Shown here piece after piece: positions 30,891 to 42,745 of a stretch of 64,000 nucleotides of DNA. Made by a program: the position numbers and the translations under genes. The notes under the pieces were generated by a model that saw only the letters and a list, made by a program, of their open reading frames with translations, did no database searches and had not been told where the DNA came from. Location: contig NC_088866.1 of NCBI RefSeq assembly GCF_032884065.1, positions 54,630,068-54,694,067 on the forward strand, given 5' to 3'. Each line of letters begins with the position of its first letter. Positions within the stretch are counted from its first letter, which is position 1. Origin of the DNA: Artemia franciscana (lineage: Eukaryota; Arthropoda; Branchiopoda; Anostraca; Artemiidae).

Positions 30891-33170
30891 GTAGATCACA
30901 GCTAAAACCATGTCTAATCTTTTATTTCATATCATGATATGTTTTGTATTTTTTACACTGCACCTTTTCTATTTTCTTTTGTTTTATTCTCAACAAAATT
31001 CACATGATCTTTACACATTTAAATTGAATAGAAGCTTAAATTTTTCTAAATAAACAATTTCATATAAATAGTCAAAAAAAATTTGTTAAGCTAATATACC
31101 ACTCTCTATGGTGCTTCGTTTGAGATTCCAATTTTTCAAGAAAAGACTTAATTCTTCAATGGAAAATCCTGCCAGGACGACAGTGAATAAACAGGATGTC
31201 CCATTTACTTAAATAAAACAAAAAAATTTCTTGCGACATTCAACATTTTTCATTTATTTTAAATATTTTCTGCGTTTTCTTTTTACAGATTTGATACCTG
31301 AACAAAATAATTTTCTTTGTATATGCTTCAAAACAGATAGAATTATCTTTCAACTATTCAATAAATGGATTAACTAACTTTAAAAAGCGCAGGATTACCA
31401 GTTGTCACTCTTTTGAATTTTTGCTACTCTTTCAGATTTATTAAGTGGAGACCTTGCTCAAGAGCCTGAATTTAATTTTAGGTCTTGTCAGTTTTAACTA
31501 CATTCCTAAATAGGTAAAACAAAACCGTACAGGTATGTGAGTTTGAATTTAAATTGCTCTGAAGACAGTTGTTTTTTTTTGTTTTTTTGTTTTTTTGTAG
31601 AGTGTTACTTGGTACTAGTGGGTACCATATCATTTTCCATGGAACCACATTATTTTGTTTTTTATCATGAGTGTCAAATTGATGTACCCTTTCTTCCAAG
31701 ACGTGCTTCTGCAGTCTAGTTAGCTGATAACGAATATTGGTTAATATTATTTCAAACAAATGATACAAAATTATATAGATATATAAAAAAATTACGAACA
31801 AATAGAATATAACAAAAGCATATTCTTGTCAAAAAATTCATTAAAAAAAATATACTATAATGAAAATGATTGTTTTTTAGATGACATGTTACTAGTTTTA
31901 TTTTTAGGCCCGAAATTTTTTTTACCCTTCAAAAACTAGTTTAGTATCAAAACTTCCAGAACTTCACATATATTGTTAGTTCACATCAACAATATTATTT
32001 GGCAAAAATCTAGAGCAATTTTTTTTTTCTTTTTTTTTGTAGACTGGTGGAAACTACTGCTACTATTCGCCACCTTGCTATATGCCAAACATTTTCATTC
32101 AAAAATATCCCCCAAAAATCTAGTATATCTTCCTTTTTTGTTAGTGCCCGGGCATCTGCACTATACTCAACGAAACTCAGAGTAGTTGCCTCGAATACAC
32201 CAAGTTAATCAGATCCCTTTGCTCTTATATACGTTTCAAAGTCGAATAAAAGCACGTTGAGCTTTTGCTCGTCTAATCTTTACGCTTTTTCAGTCACTAT
32301 TTTCCCCTTCTATTACCCTGATGTTAGGTGTAATGATGTTAGGAATATAAGTATGTCACATTACAAATCGCTTCCATACAACGAAATTGACCCAAAAATT
32401 AAAAGGAGGAGGTGAAATTTGAAAGCTGCGGAATAGAAAAATTTCAATAGGAAAATTTTAGACATTTCTTCAAATAATGTTCGTATCAATCCTCATAATC
32501 TGCAATTTGGAACGCAAACAATGTCCTTTGTCTCCAAACACTTCAATGTCCAATTCAATATTTCAACCTCAATTTTTGTTTTTTTTTGTACTCAGCAGTT
32601 TTGTCTGTATTGAGGATAAAATAAATAACCTGTTTGACCGATTTTTTCCGCTTGGCTTTTGGAGGGGAGTATCAGGTTGTTGAACTTGAATGGATAAGAT
32701 CTTTGACAATCACCCACTTACCCCTATATGACTTATGCAGCATTCCCTGCCCGGAAGTGTTTTCTGCACTTGTCTTAAGACCCGGATTTATGCCTTGTTT
32801 ATAAAGACAATCGCAAACATAGTTACACTCCTCTATACTGCTCCCAACTAATCAAATATACTCTGAATAATCTAAGTCAGACATTACCTTACAACTTCCA
32901 TCACCCAGCCTTTTCTAGGATTGTATGGAAAACAAAGTCCAGACGAAATTCAGAATTAATTAACGAATGGCGCAGCCCAACGAGAATCTGCTAAGCTTGT
33001 AGTATCAATGATTTCAAAATATAAATTTAAAATTTCCTTCAGATGGAGAACGTCAAAAATCTATTGTCAATCAGCAGGATCAAAAGCTTCATAATAGTCA
33101 ATATAACACTAATCATCAATTTACTAAGAACCACTGCCAAAACTACTCAATGATATTAATCAAATACTTA
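30891..33170. other. No gene seen
   Basis: AT-rich with poly-T runs (31570, 32020). The frames at 31478-31801, 31973-32185 and 32477-32683 are low-complexity and have no recognised motif. Could include 5' untranslated exons or a promoter of the ARL6IP5 homologue, but nothing specific is visible. Confidence 0.4.
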
Positions 33171-33175
33171 AAACT

Positions 33176-33840
33176 GCTACTACTACTAGTAGTAGTAGTA
33201 ACAACTCACCGCAGCACCAAGTCGCCTGAGGCTAACATATCTACGCACGCTCTTCCTCCATCCCCATTTATTTAAAGCCTCCCTTTTTATACCCTCCCAG
33301 GAAATTCCTATTTCCTTTAAGTCTTTCTTTATGACGTCCTCCGACCCAAAACGAGGACCCCCTGCTTTGGATCACTCATGCTTCAGACCCATATTTGATC
33401 TTTGTCATCACTGTAGCTTCTAATATTCTAATCTTGGTTTGCAGACTTACATTCCTATTCTTCCAAACTTTTTTAGCTGTGAAAAAAAAAACACCCTGAG
33501 CCTTGGCTACTCTACTTTTAACATCTTCACTGCTCCCATCGTCTTTACTAATAATACCATCAAGGTAAGTGAAACTGCCCCCCTGATCAATCTCTTCGTT
33601 ACCCAACGTCACCTTTTCATCTTCACTTATTCCCAGCCTTAGCGACTAAGTCTTCTTACCACTAATTTTCAAACCTATTCTAGCACCCGGAAATCCCAAA
33701 ATCTCTAGAAGTTAATTCATTTTGCTCTCACTTTCATCTAAGATGCTTAAATCATCAGCATAAGCTAAGTCCAGGAGAGTTCCCCCCCCCCCGTTTGATT
33801 TCGTGGTCTCACATTGCCTTTCTTTTATTCCTTAAGACCA
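33176..33840 (-). pseudogene. RTE-like retrotransposon 3' fragment
   Basis: Minus-strand translation gives SFTYLDGIISKDDGSSEDVK, then KKVWKNRNVSLQTKIRILEA and IKYGSEA, the region after the reverse transcriptase active site. It then jumps to DVIKKDLKEIGISWEGIKRE and RRLGAAVSC, the C-terminus of the family, so an internal block is deleted. The 3' end is followed by a TAC/GTA trinucleotide run (33176-33202), the kind of microsatellite tail RTE-clade elements carry. The poly-C at 33784 marks further damage. Confidence 0.8.
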
Positions 33841-34943
33841 AAATCTGTGGACAACTTGTCCGACGCTGAAAATATAACTATTCAAATAATCCTCTTGAAA
33901 TTCTAATCCGTATTCATGAATACCCACATAAATCTTAGTCGGTGATTTATATTGGATCAGTAAACAAATCAACAGAAGTGCTTATTATATAAAAGCTGCA
34001 AATTAGCAAATAGGCTCGTCCCCACATTATACATCAAACACTTACCTATCTTCATTTAACATGTATCAAATATTGAAATTAAAATAAAAAAAAATAAAAG
34101 CCAGAAAAAGGAGTGGTTACATTAAACATATTTTTCTGGTCTTGTTTTCATAGCGAGATATTATCGTGAAATGGATACTTTAAACAGAATGTTGTTCAGA
34201 TTTAAGTACGCCTATTGCTTAGTTTAGGACCTCTTATTCTTTTGTTTGTTAGTAAATTTAGAGAGTTTCTGTTTTACAACGCCTAAACAATTAGTAATAT
34301 ATATGAATTATTTTATATAAATACATATACAAGACATTTTTAGTGTGAGGGGCAAAGAGTGTGTCTGCTAAAAGTGTCGAATATTAAAAAAAAAAGTTTT
34401 GAGACTGCATGTCCAAATTTTGGAGCATTTTTCATTAATCTCAAGCGAAATACTTGGTACAGCTTTTAAGACTCATCCATTCTTCCTGTGCCTTGTATGC
34501 TATGATCAAATGTCCCCATAGGCCCTTTTTTCTAGGTCAGGGGTGGGGGTCAGAAATAAAAATAAATAATGTGTTTCCAAGTTCTCATTTCGATTTTTTC
34601 CAAAAGGAGTTCTTTGAACCACTCTCCCTTCTTCTTCTTCTCTGTCACAGGCTACGGGTGATGTATGTGATTCATTTAAAGTCTATTTCACCCTTCTTAC
34701 AGCTTATCACAAACTACACATTATACTTCCAGGAAAAACATTATTAATTTCTCACAGTCAAATATAAAAATTTTATAATAACCGTTCATGGAACTAAAAT
34801 AAATCTATAAACAAAATAATTGACTGAATAAACATACTGACTTTCAAAAACAAAGACCATTGCACAAGCAACCACAGTTTCAAATGTCATCTAAAGACAC
34901 AGTAAGACAATATCTGCATCATATCATAGGAATAAAAAAAGGC
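33841..34943. other. Downstream flank of the F-box gene, no gene seen
   Basis: AT-rich. The 97-residue frame at 34454-34747 has no recognised motif. Part of it is probably the F-box gene's 3' untranslated region. Confidence 0.4.
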
Positions 34944-35651
34944 TCAAAAGTAACAAACAAAACCCCTTTCAAATCCTAATTGCTTAATTTTTTGTTTGCA
35001 TTCTGCACTGAAGTTTTGACAATTTTGGCATGTCACTTTTTTCAATTTACGACAGTGTGAAATCAGAGAATTTAACGTCTTTTCACTAACTGAGGGAATA
35101 TGAGAAAGGTTGACCTCCTCCAAATAACAACAAGCTGTAAATAACATAGAAAGTGCTTGATCAGTCAACAGTACACAAGAAGAGAGATCAAGGACTTCTA
35201 ACTCTCGTCTTTTCATTGCAATGCATTCAATCACTCCAGGAGTAACCCATGAACACTTGGATAAGTAGAGTTTCTTAAGATTCTGAAGCTTATTGACCAA
35301 TGGTTGTAATGCAGCAGACTTCAGCCTAGAACAGTTGCTTAAGTCTAAAACCCTCAGATTTGGGTTTCTTGATAATACAGATATGACCACATCATCTGAC
35401 AGGAAATTACATCCTGATAAGATAGCCACTCGAAGATTTCCACAATGATTTAAAACAAATTTTAATTCCTTTTCAAAAGTTCTGTTGGATGTTGACCTCA
35501 GTTTGCTAGCTTGAATAAATTTCATTCTTGAATAATAACTAATTACAATATCCCGACAAGAATTGGAGACCAATCGCAAATGAGACAAGTCACGCAAGCT
35601 TAGATAATGGCAGATCATTTCAATAGTATCCCAAGGAAGTTCTTCCAACAT
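34944..35651 (-). CDS. F-box/leucine-rich-repeat protein, FBXL15-like
   Basis: The frame from ATG 35651 gives 235 residues. An F-box covers about 1-40 (LEELPWDTIEMICHYLSLRD, then LSHLRLVSNSCRDIV). Cysteine-type leucine-rich repeats cover about 70-225, for example NLRVLDLSNCSRL, NLKKLYLSKCSWVT and ELEVLDLSSCVLLTDQAL. F-box proteins join Skp1-Cullin1 ubiquitin ligases; the repeats bind the substrate. The repeat pattern most resembles FBXL15, with the family's short total length; the exact orthologue is uncertain. The open frame extends 55 codons further upstream, but that part is intron-like: a polypyrimidine tract and AG end at 35660, so the coding exon most likely starts just before the ATG and a 5' exon lies upstream. 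It is the terminal exon, with stop at 34944-34946. Confidence 0.85.
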   Translation of the reverse strand: MLEELPWDTIEMICHYLSLRDLSHLRLVSNSCRDIVISYYSRMKFIQASKLRSTSNRTFEKELKFVLNHCGNLRVAILSGCNFLSDDVVISVLSRNPNLRVLDLSNCSRLKSAALQPLVNKLQNLKKLYLSKCSWVTPGVIECIAMKRRELEVLDLSSCVLLTDQALSMLFTACCYLEEVNLSHIPSVSEKTLNSLISHCRKLKKVTCQNCQNFSAECKQKIKQLGFERGFVCYF

Positions 35652-35660
35652 CTCTTCCCT

Positions 35661-38640
35661 AAAATGGATAAAAAAAAATGATAGAGACAAATGGTGGAAG
35701 ATGAAACATTTCGACGTTGATAAACTCTTGATCAAAGACAACTCAGCAAAATTGTAGGCGAAACCGAAGTTGAGCATTGGTTTAATACAACTTTGAACGT
35801 GAGCTACAGATAGCATTGTGTGAGGGCTTGAACTGCAGTTTTGATGAACAAACTTGGAAAAGAGCTATCCCCCTCCTCATCTGCATATCATACCCAGCTT
35901 TTTAAAACCATCAGTACCTTAACTCTGACAACTGATTTTCACTCTTATCAATTACCTGCCCCATACACAACTTGGCACTGAAATCATTTCGCCGCTTTTC
36001 TGTCTCCAAATCAACAGCCCCAGGCCCAAATAGTACGTTTAGAGTAATTTTTGTTATAGGGATACCATAAAGGTTTTTTTTTACAACTTTTTTCTGCTGA
36101 ATTATTGGGATTCAGATTCATTTACAGTAGCCTAGACCATATATCTCTTTCATAAAAAAAATATAAAAAATGGTCATAGCCTCAAATATATAAATTTAAG
36201 CAAAGATTAAATAAATTTGTATTCTTGCAACAATCAGGAATGATATGCCACATCACGGGTGCCCATACTTGTGAACGCATTCACTCAAGTGAAGTTTGAC
36301 ATATAAACCACATCAAAGAACCACATTGAAAACTATATTTGTTGGTTCGCAATTGGAAATACCCTTTTGGTTGTAAGTTCCAATCCTATCCCTTAACTCT
36401 GTCTGTTGAGAGTCTTATCTATTAGAGCGGATTACTGAATTATAGAAAGTTATTCATATGGCTTGATGCTGTCCAATAACGACAAATTTGTAGTTTGACA
36501 TACTGATTCTTCATATAGGAGGAAAAAGTCAGACCTGTGCTCCCTCTATAAGTAAGGCCATTGGGCATATTGGGGGCTACAACTAACAAATCATTTCTCC
36601 CTTACTCCCTCACATCAGAGTAATTTAAAAACAAAGGCTATAACTACGATTTCACATACACCTTGAGAAGAAACCCCAGTAACACCCTAACAGGTAGATT
36701 GGCTACCCCTACAAATTGTGCCCACTGGCAACAATATTAGCATATAATTAGTTAATGACAGGTGTTTTATAACAAAAATCTGAAATAAAAAACTCTAATT
36801 GCTATCAATCATGCACACAATAAGATGTACTCTTTTTTTCTATACCCGAAAACGTTTAAGAAAAACAGACACAAATATGTCTGTTAATGATGTTTCTTGT
36901 GTATTAGTATCAACACAGATATTAGGGCCTATGAAAATAGCTATTGAAGCGCTAAAAATGGCTGCATATGGGTCTGTATCTTGAGGCTGGCATGTTTTGA
37001 AGATTTTCTAGTAGGGTCATACCAAAGCAACACTAATCCCGGACAAATGAACCAATTTTAAAAACTAACAAGCAAAAAAATCTCATAAATAAAATGATCA
37101 GTTTAAAGATGACGGAACTAAGCAAACTACAGACTACACAAATGAAATGCGTAAAATTAGGAAAAAGAAATTTACACAGTGAATGGTAAAGGGGGGTGGG
37201 AAGAAGAGATTTTTTCGTAAAAACGTTCTTCTATATCTAGCAATGGAAAGGAATAGTGTTGAACCTGAATAAGGGAGATGATGCCCAAGGGACGGGTGGC
37301 GATAGTCGGGAAAAAACAAATCTACCTGTGGGTTATGGAAAAATCGTAAGAAAATTTTCATTCTCCTTTTTTTCGAGGTTAGTTATACTGGCACTCTGAA
37401 GAGGGGAGATAAAAAACACCCTGTCTTCACTAAAGATATTTTCTATGTATCATTTTAAACTGTCTTTATTTTTCCAACGATTCCTTGCAAATGGAAGGAT
37501 GCCAAACAGGTCAGGCATATTCAAGGAATGAGCATACAGATGAGTGTAATATTCTCAAATAATGTGATTTAAGACATTTAGACTTATTAAGGGATTCAAG
37601 GAGGGAAAACACGTACGCATTTTAAAAAAAATCAATGATTTGGCAATCACATTTTAAACCATCTAATAAAATAGTTAAGGCCTATCTGATCCATACTATT
37701 AACTTGGCTACTTTTGAAATGTCTTGAAGATGTAGCTCACAGATGTAGGGACAGGTAGCTCAGGTACTCACACTTCCCACAATCAATAACAGTGTATTAT
37801 TGTTCATAATTGCATATATTCATTGTTTGCAGACAGGAGGAGAATAGTGCTTCCAGTGGCTAGTTTTTCTGGAGAAGAGGTCAAAGAGGTGAAAGGACTT
37901 GTTGTTAGTCCATATACTTCCCTACAACTTTTGGAACTGGAACTGGAAGATAGATAGATTATCAACAGATCTATCCATAATATCAACACTACTGTTGTTT
38001 GCATTGTAACTTGTGCATCATAAGGATTATAATTGGGTCTAACATGGTTCGCTGGAGAATAAAATTGTAAATAGCAAGAGGATTAGAACATGGGTGTAGG
38101 CACTTAACTACTTGTGGTCTTTGGGGAAAGAAACACATAATTATTCCAATTAAATAAAGGTTGACATGACAATTAATTAGAATGTTTTCTACCAAATATT
38201 GTTGCTAGTTCAACAGCCATATGATTAAGCCAATTATTAGATTTTTTTTAAGTTTACTGCAGATTGGGTCCACATTGAGACCAAAATATTGGATAGTAGA
38301 TACTGACTGTGAATTCCTAAATTGCTTAAGGTTAGAATTATCTTTGCATTCACCCACTCAACAGTCACAAACAGTTGGGGGAAAATAGTTGAAAGTGCAA
38401 TAGGCTGGGAACTGCCAAAATTCGTTTACTACTTTCAATCAACTGTAGATATTCGAGGCACGTGTGTTTATTTTCAGATCATTTTCCCCTCTTCTTTCTC
38501 AGCTGGGTTGACAATATCCCAATCTTTAATTTATTCTTCTTTTCTTGTAATATGTTAGTAAGGTTCTTCTTGGGACTATTCTATAGTCCCAATACTTTTC
38601 TTTCTCACACTAGCATCAAAACCTTCTTCTTCTTCTGGAT
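35661..38640. other. No gene seen
   Basis: AT-rich. None of the frames (36799-36984, 37134-37361, 37804-38004, 37989-38195, 38322-38809) has a recognised motif. May hold the upstream exon and promoter of the F-box gene. No TATA or initiator could be assigned. Confidence 0.4.
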
Positions 38641-38649
38641 GAAAACTAT

Positions 38650-39530
38650 AACTAAAACTAATACTACTGCTACTAACAACTCATCCCAGCACCAAGCCGT
38701 CTGTGGCCAATACAGCTACGCCTGCTCTTCCTCCCTCCCAACCCATTCAAAGCCTCCCTATTTATACCCTCCCAGGAAGTTCCTATTTCCTTTAAATCTT
38801 TCTTTATGACATCCTCCCATCCCAGAAAAGGACGACCTGCTTTCCGTTTAGCCCTAGATTGTTGGCCGAAAAAGACAATCTTCGGCAATCGGTAATCCTT
38901 TCCTTCATCGAAAGCGGGATTGAACCACATTTTTGTACAGTCTACTGTTTGAAATACAGTCAGTATTGTGACCAGAAACAGCCCGTAGGCAATTTCTCTG
39001 GAAAACATCTAGTAAATCTTCATTTATTTTTTAGAGCGCCTATGTTTCAGAGCCATATTTGACCACGATCACCGCTGTACCTTCCAGTACTCTAATCTTG
39101 GTTTGAAGACTTATCTTTCTATTGTTCCAAACTTTTTTGAAACTGTAATAAAACACCATGAGCCTTGGATATTTTGTTTTTAACATCTTCATTGTTCCCA
39201 CTGTCTTGACTAATAATATTACCAAGGTAAGTGAAGCTGGCCACCTTATCAATCTTTTCGTTACCCAGTGTCACCTTTTCATTTTCACTTATTCCTTGCC
39301 TTAGTGACTTAGTCTTCTTAACATTAATTTTCAAACCTATTCTAGCACCCTGAACTCGAAAACACTCTAAAAGTCAATTTCTTTTGCTCACAGTTTCATC
39401 TAGGATGCTTAAACCAACAGCATAATCGAAGTCCAGGAGAGTTCCCCCCCCCCATTTGATTCCCTGGTCTTCCATAACCTTTCCTGTGCTCCTGAAGTCA
39501 AAGTCCATCCAAATGATCCTTATGAAGGGG
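38650..39530 (-). pseudogene. RTE-like retrotransposon, 3' half fragment
   Basis: Minus-strand translation gives WMDFDFRSTGKVMEDQGIKW and LDFDYAVGLSILDE. The YADD box reads YAVG, so the active site is dead. Then come KINVKKTKSLRQGISENEKV, SFTYLGNIIS, KAGRPFLGWEDVIKKDLKEI and a C-terminal RRLGAGMSC. Trinucleotide-rich sequence (TACTACTGCTACTAAC) follows the 3' end at about 38660-38685. The fragment starts abruptly at 39530, where the tail of the intact RTE-like element begins. Confidence 0.85.
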
Positions 39531-42500
39531 ACTTGACTTACTTGACTTAAGGCTCCTGCCGCATGGGGTGCGGCGTAGAGAGCTTCGCAACTTGACTTCT
39601 CCAGGCGGACCAGTCTGCTGCTAAATGAGGCGCCTCGTCGACAGCAATGTTGGCCATCACCAAGAATTTGTCGAGGCTGTCTTTCGACCTTGTCCGAGGT
39701 CTGCCCCTCGGGCGAGACCAGCCATGGGCTTTTGGGTCGAAGTCGTACACTATTCGGGCTGGCGTTGATGTCGGCATTCGTAGGAGGTGACCGAACCATC
39801 TGAGAGACCTCTGCGCTATCTGGACGGAGAATGGCACCTGGGAGGTGAGAGTAAGCAACCTTGCGTTGCTTACAAAATCATCCCACCGGAATCCCTCGAT
39901 CCGGCGAAGCTGTTTCGTCTGACAGACGTCTATCATTTTAAGGATGGTTGATTTGAGGGGCCAGGTTTCTGCCGCGTAGAGCAGGACGGAGCTTACGGAT
40001 GCGTTATAGATTCGCATTTTCGTACGCCTTGAGATGTGCGGCATTCTCCATAGACTGTTGAGTCTACCGACGATGGAAGAGGCTTTCGATATTCGGCTGC
40101 ATACCTCTTCGTCTACGGAGCCATCATTGGACAGCACAGAGCCGAGGTAAGTGAAGTTTTTAACGACTTCAACAAGTGTTCCGCAGACAGTTATGGTATC
40201 AGGGTGCGAGACTGGACCTGGGGGTTCAATTGCCATAATCTTAGTTTTGAGCCAGTTGATTTTCAGCCCCACTTTTGCTGCCTCTTCCTTCAGGACTTCC
40301 AGAGCGTCGGTCAGCTGGTCGATTGAGTCGGCAACGAGAGCAAGATCGTCTGCGAAGTCCGCATCCGTCAGAATGCGATCTCCAAACTGCAGACCAAAGG
40401 GCAGGCGATTTGTAGTTCTTGTCATCACATAGTCTATCACACAATTGAACAATTCCGGGGCGGCGGCACACCCTTGGCGAACGCCAGTTTTGATATTGAA
40501 TGTCGTGCTCCGTTTTCCGTTGACTTGGACGCAACTCTCGGTCTCTTCGTACAGCTTTTCAAAAAGCTTGCAGTATTTATCAGGTAGACCCGTCGATCTA
40601 AGTATTAGCCAAACAGAGTTGCGATCGACGGAGTCAAAAGCAGCTTTGAAGTCTACGAAGGCCACGTATGCGTTCCTCCTGAATTCTCTAGTTTTCTCAA
40701 TTAACTGGCGCATAGTGAAGATTTTTTCGACAGTGGACCTCCCTGGCATAAATCCGGCCTGCTGAACTCTCCTTTTTCTTCGGAGGATACTCGTGCATCT
40801 GTCTAGCAGGGTCATGGCAAAGAGCTTTCCAGGGACTGAGAGAAGGGTTATACCTCTGTAATTAGAGCAGATGCTCTTGCTCCCCTTTCTCTTCCAAAGG
40901 GGCAGGATTATGCCGAGTCGCCAGTCCTTCGGGACCCATTCTGTGCGCCACACCACGGAAAACAGCATTTGCAGCCAAAGTAACATCGCCGGTCCAGCAT
41001 ACTTCAGGAGCTCAGCGGATACTCCGCATACGCCTGCCGCTTTGTTATTCTTTAGACGTTTCAAAGCAGAGTGGATTTCTGCTGTCGTGAAGGAAGTCTC
41101 TGGTTCGTTTGACGGCACTTCCTGAGTGCTGGCAGCTAGGCGTGCGAGTTCCTGGTCAGTCTGTGCTACAGCATCGGCATTGAGGAGACTTGAGAAGTGG
41201 TCTTTCCATCGACTGACCTGAGCGGCCTCGTCACTAAGTGGCTGGCCGTCCGCAGAGACAACAGATGCAACTGAGGGGGCTTTGTCGCTTGTGAGGTCAC
41301 GGAGGTGCTTGTAGAGGCTCCCGACGTCCCCTTTCATGGCTGCGCCCTCCAGCTCGTTTGCCTTCCTTTCCACAAACAGTTTCTTGTCTCGCTGTATCAG
41401 CTTGTTGCGGACACCATTGAGGCGCCTGTAGGTCGGCATGTCGCCAAGAAGCCTTGCCTTGCGTCTCTGCTCAATGACGTCAAGCGTATCGAACTGAACC
41501 CACGCTTTCTTAGCACGCTTCGCCCTTCCAATATTTGCGGTCGCTGACTCCAGGACATTCTTCTTAAACGAGATCCATGCGTCCTCAGAACTTTCAAATG
41601 GCAGGAGTGCGTCGAAGCGGTTCGAGACATCAATGGCATACTTGGACCGTATCTCTTGATCGGAGAGACGAGAGACATCAATCTTGGTCGGTCTAGGTTG
41701 CGAGCGCTGGGCTTGGAGCCTCAGTCGCATATTAGCTACAACGAGGCGATGGTCAGTGTTACCAATCTCGGCTGACCTGTACGTCCTGCAGTTACTAATC
41801 GAGGATCTCCATCTCTGTGAGACAATGATATAGTCGATCATTTTTTTGGTACGGCCGTCGTTGCTGTACCATGTGTATTTGTGGATATCCTTCCTTGCGA
41901 ACAGCGTGTTCGTAATGACAAGGTTATGCATGCTGCACAGTTGAAGGAGCCTTAGCCCATTGTCATTTAGAGGGTCCGGAATAACTGGTCCGATGACTTG
42001 CCGCCATAGGTCGTGGTTGTCGCTCACTGTTGCATTCATATCACCCAAAAGGATGACAATATCGTGGGGGGATATCTTGGACAGTTCATTAGCCAGGGCA
42101 GAGTAGAAAGTTTCTTTTGCTTCGTCGTCGGCTTCATTTGTCGGAGCATAGCAGACAAGGACTGTCATTTTTCCTTGCTTATGACTCAGTCGAGCATTAG
42201 CTATTCTATCCGAGACGGGAGTAAATGACAGTAGACACTTTATGGACTTGTTATCAAGTACTAGTCCGACCCCATTTCTCCTAGTCGTTGTCTGTCCAGA
42301 CCATAGAAGGTGGTATCCCTCACCTATGGGATCAGTCCCATTCCCGACTAGGTGGGTTTCTGTTATTCCAGCAATAGAGATGCGGAATCGCTTCAGTTCC
42401 ATCGCCAGAAGCGTCTTTGCTCCGGGAAAGTTCAATGTCAATACATTCCAGGTGGCAATCCGGAGGCCACCATGGTCAAGGAGATTCAAACGCTGGTCAC

Positions 42501-42745
42501 TTCTCAGTCCAGGGGCGAGCAAGGGTCGTGATGGGATAAAAGAAGATCGGTCATCCGAGGCAGTTGCTAAGCTATTCATTGCAATCGATTTCAGGTGGAG
42601 GGTTGCAGGCCCAACCGACCCTAGGCCTGGATTCTGTATAGAGCCAGGATTTACCTGGATACTGAGAATCCTGGGGTGGGCTCCACCCACCTCATGAGGT
42701 TGAGGCCACCCTGATCGGAGCGATTAGTTAGGGGAAACCCCATAT
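39531..42745 (-). mobile_element. RTE-like non-LTR retrotransposon, apparently intact
   Basis: One long coding region on the minus strand with clearly higher G+C than the surroundings. The 3' end, immediately after the stop, is a short repeat of TAAGTCAAG type (39531-39549), so there is almost no 3' untranslated region. About 55 bp of 5' leader precede the ATG, and the 5' boundary near 42745 is inferred from where another retroelement fragment begins. No target-site duplication could be fixed by eye. Confidence 0.85.
39547..42690 (-). CDS. Endonuclease/reverse transcriptase polyprotein of RTE-like element
   Basis: An uninterrupted 1047 residues, the usual size for RTE-type elements. N-terminal AP-like endonuclease at about 77-325: WNVLTL with Asn82, Glu111 in GITETHL, Tyr181 in VCYAPTNE, Asp217/Asn219 in LLGDMNA, MIDYIIV with Asp286, and TDH at 312-314. 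Reverse transcriptase at about 560-850: the first aspartate in FVDFKAAFD (680), GVRQGCAAAPELF (736-748), and the catalytic box FADD (779-782, a variant of YADD). The C-terminal part holds LRWFGHLLRMP and a basic GRPRTR segment. The protein nicks target DNA and reverse-transcribes its own RNA there. No RNase H, gag or zinc knuckle is seen. All catalytic residues I can check are present, so it may be active or recently so. The first Met could be later; Met38 is an alternative. Confidence 0.93.
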   Translation of the reverse strand: MGGAHPRILSIQVNPGSIQNPGLGSVGPATLHLKSIAMNSLATASDDRSSFIPSRPLLAPGLRSDQRLNLLDHGGLRIATWNVLTLNFPGAKTLLAMELKRFRISIAGITETHLVGNGTDPIGEGYHLLWSGQTTTRRNGVGLVLDNKSIKCLLSFTPVSDRIANARLSHKQGKMTVLVCYAPTNEADDEAKETFYSALANELSKISPHDIVILLGDMNATVSDNHDLWRQVIGPVIPDPLNDNGLRLLQLCSMHNLVITNTLFARKDIHKYTWYSNDGRTKKMIDYIIVSQRWRSSISNCRTYRSAEIGNTDHRLVVANMRLRLQAQRSQPRPTKIDVSRLSDQEIRSKYAIDVSNRFDALLPFESSEDAWISFKKNVLESATANIGRAKRAKKAWVQFDTLDVIEQRRKARLLGDMPTYRRLNGVRNKLIQRDKKLFVERKANELEGAAMKGDVGSLYKHLRDLTSDKAPSVASVVSADGQPLSDEAAQVSRWKDHFSSLLNADAVAQTDQELARLAASTQEVPSNEPETSFTTAEIHSALKRLKNNKAAGVCGVSAELLKYAGPAMLLWLQMLFSVVWRTEWVPKDWRLGIILPLWKRKGSKSICSNYRGITLLSVPGKLFAMTLLDRCTSILRRKRRVQQAGFMPGRSTVEKIFTMRQLIEKTREFRRNAYVAFVDFKAAFDSVDRNSVWLILRSTGLPDKYCKLFEKLYEETESCVQVNGKRSTTFNIKTGVRQGCAAAPELFNCVIDYVMTRTTNRLPFGLQFGDRILTDADFADDLALVADSIDQLTDALEVLKEEAAKVGLKINWLKTKIMAIEPPGPVSHPDTITVCGTLVEVVKNFTYLGSVLSNDGSVDEEVCSRISKASSIVGRLNSLWRMPHISRRTKMRIYNASVSSVLLYAAETWPLKSTILKMIDVCQTKQLRRIEGFRWDDFVSNARLLTLTSQVPFSVQIAQRSLRWFGHLLRMPTSTPARIVYDFDPKAHGWSRPRGRPRTRSKDSLDKFLVMANIAVDEAPHLAADWSAWRSQVAKLSTPHPMRQEP

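Noticed and set aside
31478..31801. 107-residue minus-strand frame
   Set aside because: Lysine/asparagine low-complexity stretch with hydrophobic start; no recognisable domain or splice support.
39374..42697. Several long frames on both strands within the RTE-like element
   Set aside because: Shadows of the 1047-residue coding frame or, for 39374-39799, a read-through from the neighbouring fragment into the element's 3' end.
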